A DNA stretch of 25,941 bases from an uncultured Acetatifactor sp. GTDB lineage: Bacteria; Bacillota; Clostridia; Lachnospirales; Lachnospiraceae. Positions within the stretch are counted from its first letter, which is position 1. Each line of letters starts with the position of its first letter. Positions 23,593 through 25,941 of this stretch are shown piece by piece. The notes under the pieces are model-generated. The model ran no database searches. It saw nothing but the letters and a program-made list of their open reading frames with translations, and was not told the origin of the DNA. The stretch is from the NCBI GenBank assembly GCA_910577035.1, contig CAJTKW010000014.1, positions 51,489-77,429 on the forward strand. Direction: 5' to 3'. The position numbers and the translations under genes are program-made.

Positions 23593-23922
23593 TTACCCGG
23601 GCCCGGATGAAAAGACACCGCGCATGGATACCAGAAAGTCCGTTAAGGTCTTCAGTTCGGTATTATCAAGGGTTGCGGCAGGAATGGCAGAATTACCTGC
23701 CGCCTCCTTCCCAAACAGGATATAATCCGCGGACAGGCCAAAATGCTCACAGAGCTTATACAGCGTCTCCTGAGACATCCCTTTCCTGCCGTTCTCTATT
23801 TCAGAAAGAAAATTTACAGAGATATCGATCTTTTCCGCAAAGTCCGCCTGGGTGTAGCTGTGCAATACCCGGTAACTACGCACTCTCTCACCTACGGCCG
23901 ATCTCAGTTCCTTTGCATCCAT
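23593..23922 (-). CDS. XRE family helix-turn-helix regulator
   Basis: A small DNA-binding protein of 109 residues. Residues about 9-68 form a Cro/CI-type HTH: VGERVRSYRVLHSYTQADFAEKI, then the recognition helix VNFLSEIENGRKGM and LYKLCEHFGLSADYILFG. The last 40 residues (TLDNTELKTLTDFLVSM) are a short helical tail with no sensor domain. AGGAGG lies about nine bases before the ATG. A direct repeat at 24028-24061 and an inverted ACTGTCC copy near 23970 in its upstream region are candidate self-regulatory operators. Its targets are unknown. It precedes the SpoIIQ-like gene in the same direction, but that gene appears to have its own promoter. Confidence 0.9.
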   Translation of the reverse strand: MDAKELRSAVGERVRSYRVLHSYTQADFAEKIDISVNFLSEIENGRKGMSQETLYKLCEHFGLSADYILFGKEAAGNSAIPAATLDNTELKTLTDFLVSMRGVFSSGPG

Positions 23923-24027
23923 GCCCTGTTTCCTCCTGTTCTGATAAACTTAAACCCTCGCGGCATCCGCCAACTGTCCGGAGCCGCCTCCGATTGGCTT
24001 TCAGCACGGCTGCCCGGTCCATTGCCC

Positions 24028-24061
24028 AACGAACAATGTCTGCTTAACGGACAGTGTCTGC
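24028..24061. repeat. Direct repeat upstream of the XRE regulator
   Basis: AACGAACAATGTCTGC (24028-24043) and AACGGACAGTGTCTGC (24046-24061) match at 14 of 16 positions, spaced 18 bases apart (about two helical turns). A related ACTGTCCG in inverse orientation occurs near 23970. The arrangement suggests operators for the XRE protein. Confidence 0.5.
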
Positions 24062-24070
24062 CGCGGGAAT

Positions 24071-24117
24071 AAAAAATATCCCGCCGCGAAACTTTCGTTT
24101 TACTTTGGGATATTTTT
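24071..24117 (-). terminator. Terminator after the surface protein gene
   Basis: AAAAATATCCC (24072-24082) pairs perfectly over 11 bp with GGGATATTTTT (24107-24117). On the minus strand the stem ends in a run of six T followed by ATT. The 24-base loop is long and itself has CGAAA/TTTCG complementarity. It starts 38 bases after the stop at 24155. Confidence 0.7.
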
Positions 24118-24154
24118 CATCAAACTTTAGCAGGGTTTGAAATCAAATTGAGCT

Positions 24155-25663
24155 TTACTGAACAATTGTGTTGTTATAGTATTCGCCCACCTTATACAGC
24201 TTCTCTCCATTCATAAGTGTCCTGTTTACGGGACGCTTACATCCATCGCACAAGCCGTCCCCATCAGTGTCAGTACATGCTGTTCTCGTCAATACTGTGT
24301 CAACATCTGCAGAAACTGCCGTAATGACATGACATGTGGTACAATAGGTTACCTGATAGGTTGCATGTGCAGGTACAGAGTTACCTGTCCCGTCATCCAC
24401 GTAAGTATCTACGGAAATGTCTACAGGCTGCTCTGCAGGATGAGGGGTAATTGCAATCTTACGTACATCTTCCTTCTTACATACGGAACAATATCCTCTT
24501 TCCTCGCCTTCCGAGAAACAGGTAGCATCCGTTATGGTTGTATACTTGGCAACAGAATGCTTGTAAACAACATTGATCTGCTGCTTGATTCCGCAGCGCT
24601 GACATGTCTGCTCGGTATAACCCTTGCCGGTCTCGTCACAGGAAGTAGCCGTAACGGTCTTGGTAGGAGCCATGGCATGGCCAAGTGCAGGGATTGCTTC
24701 TTTGTCAACATGCGTTCCACAGGTCTCGCAAACGTAAGTAGCTACGCCGGGCTGAGTACATGTGGGATGATCCACAATGTAAGCGCCTGATGCAGGTACG
24801 GAATGATGCAGCTGAGCCACTGTTCTGCGTCCGGTTGTAGCGGAGCACTGGGACTCTGTCCATCTCTCTATCGTCTTGCCATGGAATACGTCGCCAGCAT
24901 CCAGATCCTTATCAAATTCTCTGCTGAGGATCCATTCAACCGAACCATCTATATACGTAACACAAATGACCATTTCCGGGCAGCGATAATTAATGTAGCC
25001 GGCATGTGTACATGTGGGAGCCTCAATTTCCACCATCTGAGCGGTACCGGCCGCAATCATGGCATCCCAGTTATGCTCATGGCCATATTTTACTACCGGA
25101 GGCGTTACGGGCTCCTCAGGTGTCGTGGTTGTGCCGCCGTTTCCTGTGTTCCCGGAGCTGCCTGATCCTGCTGCAGGTGTAGCAGCCTTCACAACAGTGC
25201 CGCCGGGTCTGCCTTCCTTGATACCGAAATTTACATAATGCTTTGCAATGGCCGTATAATCCTCGCCGTATGCTGCCTTCACATCAGGATTCTTTGCCGC
25301 ATAGTCAGCCAGGTCAAATAACACGCCCGCTTTTCTGCCCTCACGAATGCCAAACGTAAGATAATGATCCACATACGAATCCCAGTTGTCGCCGAATGCA
25401 GCATTCAGATCTGCATATGCGTTACGATATGCTGCCACGTCAAGGATAGGGCTCATAACACGGCCTTCCTTGGCGCCGCTGGTCATGAAGTGCTTTAAGA
25501 GCGCCGCTTCATCAGCACCGTAAGCAGCCTTCAGATCGCCGTACTTGTCTGCATAATACCCTGCGTTGAACACGTCTGCGACACCCGCAGCAGATACGGT
25601 CAGAGCACTACCCGCCAACATAGCTACCGTCAACGAAAATGCTAAAAACTTTTTCCCTTTCAT
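24155..25663 (-). CDS. Secreted surface protein with DLxAAxG repeats and CxxC modules
   Basis: A 502-residue exported protein with a classical signal peptide (MKGKKF, then a hydrophobic core ending TVSAA near residue 26). Three N-terminal repeats (about 28-69, 73-110, 115-152) share Y-x5-DL/V-x-AA-[YF]-G, a following H, and a closing G-x-x-EGR. After a Gly/Ser/Thr/Pro linker (160-190) comes a region with 18 cysteines. Most are in CxxC pairs within modules of the type xTC-x8-YxCxxCG, for example at 302-315, 342-357 and 382-395. It ends with CTDTDGDGLCDGC, a calcium-loop-like motif. Such modules are common in Lachnospiraceae surface proteins but of unknown function; adhesin or metal-stabilised display is inference. 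The start at 25663 replaces a longer frame to 25834, which would bury the signal peptide. Confidence 0.85.
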   Translation of the reverse strand: MKGKKFLAFSLTVAMLAGSALTVSAAGVADVFNAGYYADKYGDLKAAYGADEAALLKHFMTSGAKEGRVMSPILDVAAYRNAYADLNAAFGDNWDSYVDHYLTFGIREGRKAGVLFDLADYAAKNPDVKAAYGEDYTAIAKHYVNFGIKEGRPGGTVVKAATPAAGSGSSGNTGNGGTTTTPEEPVTPPVVKYGHEHNWDAMIAAGTAQMVEIEAPTCTHAGYINYRCPEMVICVTYIDGSVEWILSREFDKDLDAGDVFHGKTIERWTESQCSATTGRRTVAQLHHSVPASGAYIVDHPTCTQPGVATYVCETCGTHVDKEAIPALGHAMAPTKTVTATSCDETGKGYTEQTCQRCGIKQQINVVYKHSVAKYTTITDATCFSEGEERGYCSVCKKEDVRKIAITPHPAEQPVDISVDTYVDDGTGNSVPAHATYQVTYCTTCHVITAVSADVDTVLTRTACTDTDGDGLCDGCKRPVNRTLMNGEKLYKVGEYYNNTIVQ

Positions 25664-25770
25664 CTTTGTTTTCTTCCTTTCTCCCTTTGAAATATTGTAA
25701 ATACTGTAAGTTTCCATGAACGACCCTGCTAAATTCGTTTCATGTGAGTTTATAGAATCCAGTCTCAAAA

Positions 25771-25832
25771 AGAAAAAGTGGTTTTCGGCAAAACGCCCCG
25801 GAAGGCACAATATCCCAGAATACCGTAACCAC
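25771..25832 (-). promoter_or_regulatory. Terminator-like hairpin in the leader of the surface protein gene
   Basis: On the minus strand GTGGTT(A)CGG pairs with CCG(AA)AACCAC (plus-strand arms 25823-25832 and 25778-25788), followed by TTTTTCTTTTT. The enclosed loop is about 34 bases and G/C-rich at its centre. It lies 110 bases upstream of the ATG at 25663. It is either the terminator of a gene to the right or a leader attenuator. Confidence 0.4.
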
Positions 25833-25887
25833 AAGGGTTTCAGAAAAATCTTCCAGGATCCGCTTTGTAATTTTTTGAAAAAAATAC

Positions 25888-25916
25888 TTGCAAATTAAAA
25901 CAAGTGGTGATATTAG
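25888..25916 (+). promoter_or_regulatory. Outward-facing promoter at the right edge
   Basis: TTGCAA (25888-25893), 17 bases, then TATTAG (25911-25916) on the plus strand. The gene it serves lies beyond the window. TTGCAA is self-complementary, and on the minus strand it could pair with a weak TTACAA (25865-25870) at the same 17-base spacing. Confidence 0.55.
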
Positions 25917-25941
25917 CTATTTCGTACAGACATAATCAGTT

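Noticed and set aside
25833..25941. Cyclic di-GMP riboswitch for the surface protein gene
   Set aside because: The conserved class I core sequences are not present.

Overview
The window reads as a chromosomal segment of a spore-forming, Gram-positive Clostridia bacterium, most likely a member of the Lachnospiraceae with a mid-50s % GC genome. The reasons are the gene content (a SipL-type spore coat morphogenesis protein, a degenerate LytM/SpoIIQ-like protein, the MEP isoprenoid enzyme IspE, a DUF1934 protein, NAD-linked PyrK/PyrD, lipoproteins with Firmicutes lipoboxes), strong AGGAGG-type ribosome binding sites and frequent GTG/TTG starts. No tRNA, rRNA, CRISPR array, insertion sequence or prophage was seen. 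Almost all of the DNA is coding, and no gap exceeds about 280 bases.

Layout. 1-2444 (minus): a two-gene potassium uptake unit, trkA then trkH; trkH runs off the left edge. 2500-3759 (minus): a secreted coiled-coil NlpC/P60 wall hydrolase. 3830-6355 (minus): an FKBP/trigger-factor-like lipoprotein followed by asnS, driven from a divergent promoter region at 6431-6519 and closed by a perfect hairpin terminator at 3761-3791. 6564-10286 (plus): a membrane-anchored unknown, ispE, a GntR/FCD regulator, a 96-residue unknown, murI and a DUF1934 gene, tightly packed. 10445-11068 (plus): a cysteine-free unknown protein behind a sigma-28-like promoter, ending in a strong terminator shared with the convergent sipL.

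11136-16380 (minus): sipL, then the pyrimidine operon (pyrC, pyrK, pyrD in transcription order, promoter at 15873-15901), then a small PrcB-like lipoprotein. 16473-17213 (plus): plsC, divergent from the lipoprotein and convergent with murF. 17220-21077 (minus): a wall precursor operon, a GH9-like lipoprotein lacking the catalytic motif, then ddl and murF. 21222-23426 (minus): the degenerate LytM/SpoIIQ-like protein, with a sigma-F-like promoter, followed 15 bases later by an amidohydrolase. 23593-23922 (minus): an XRE-type regulator. 24155-25663 (minus): a secreted surface protein with N-terminal repeats and many CxxC modules. A strong promoter at 25888-25916 points out of the window to the right.

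Functional theme. Many of the genes serve the envelope: murI and ddl supply D-Glu and D-Ala-D-Ala, MurF joins the dipeptide to the UDP-MurNAc-tripeptide, IspE feeds undecaprenyl carrier synthesis, PlsC makes phosphatidic acid, NlpC/P60 remodels the wall, and SipL and the SpoIIQ-like protein act on the forespore envelope. No single new defence or mobile system is evident. The least explained parts are the GH9-like pseudoenzyme in the ddl-murF operon, the sigma-28-like unit at 10341-11134, the SpoIIQ-like/amidohydrolase pair, and the repeat-rich surface protein with its structured leader.
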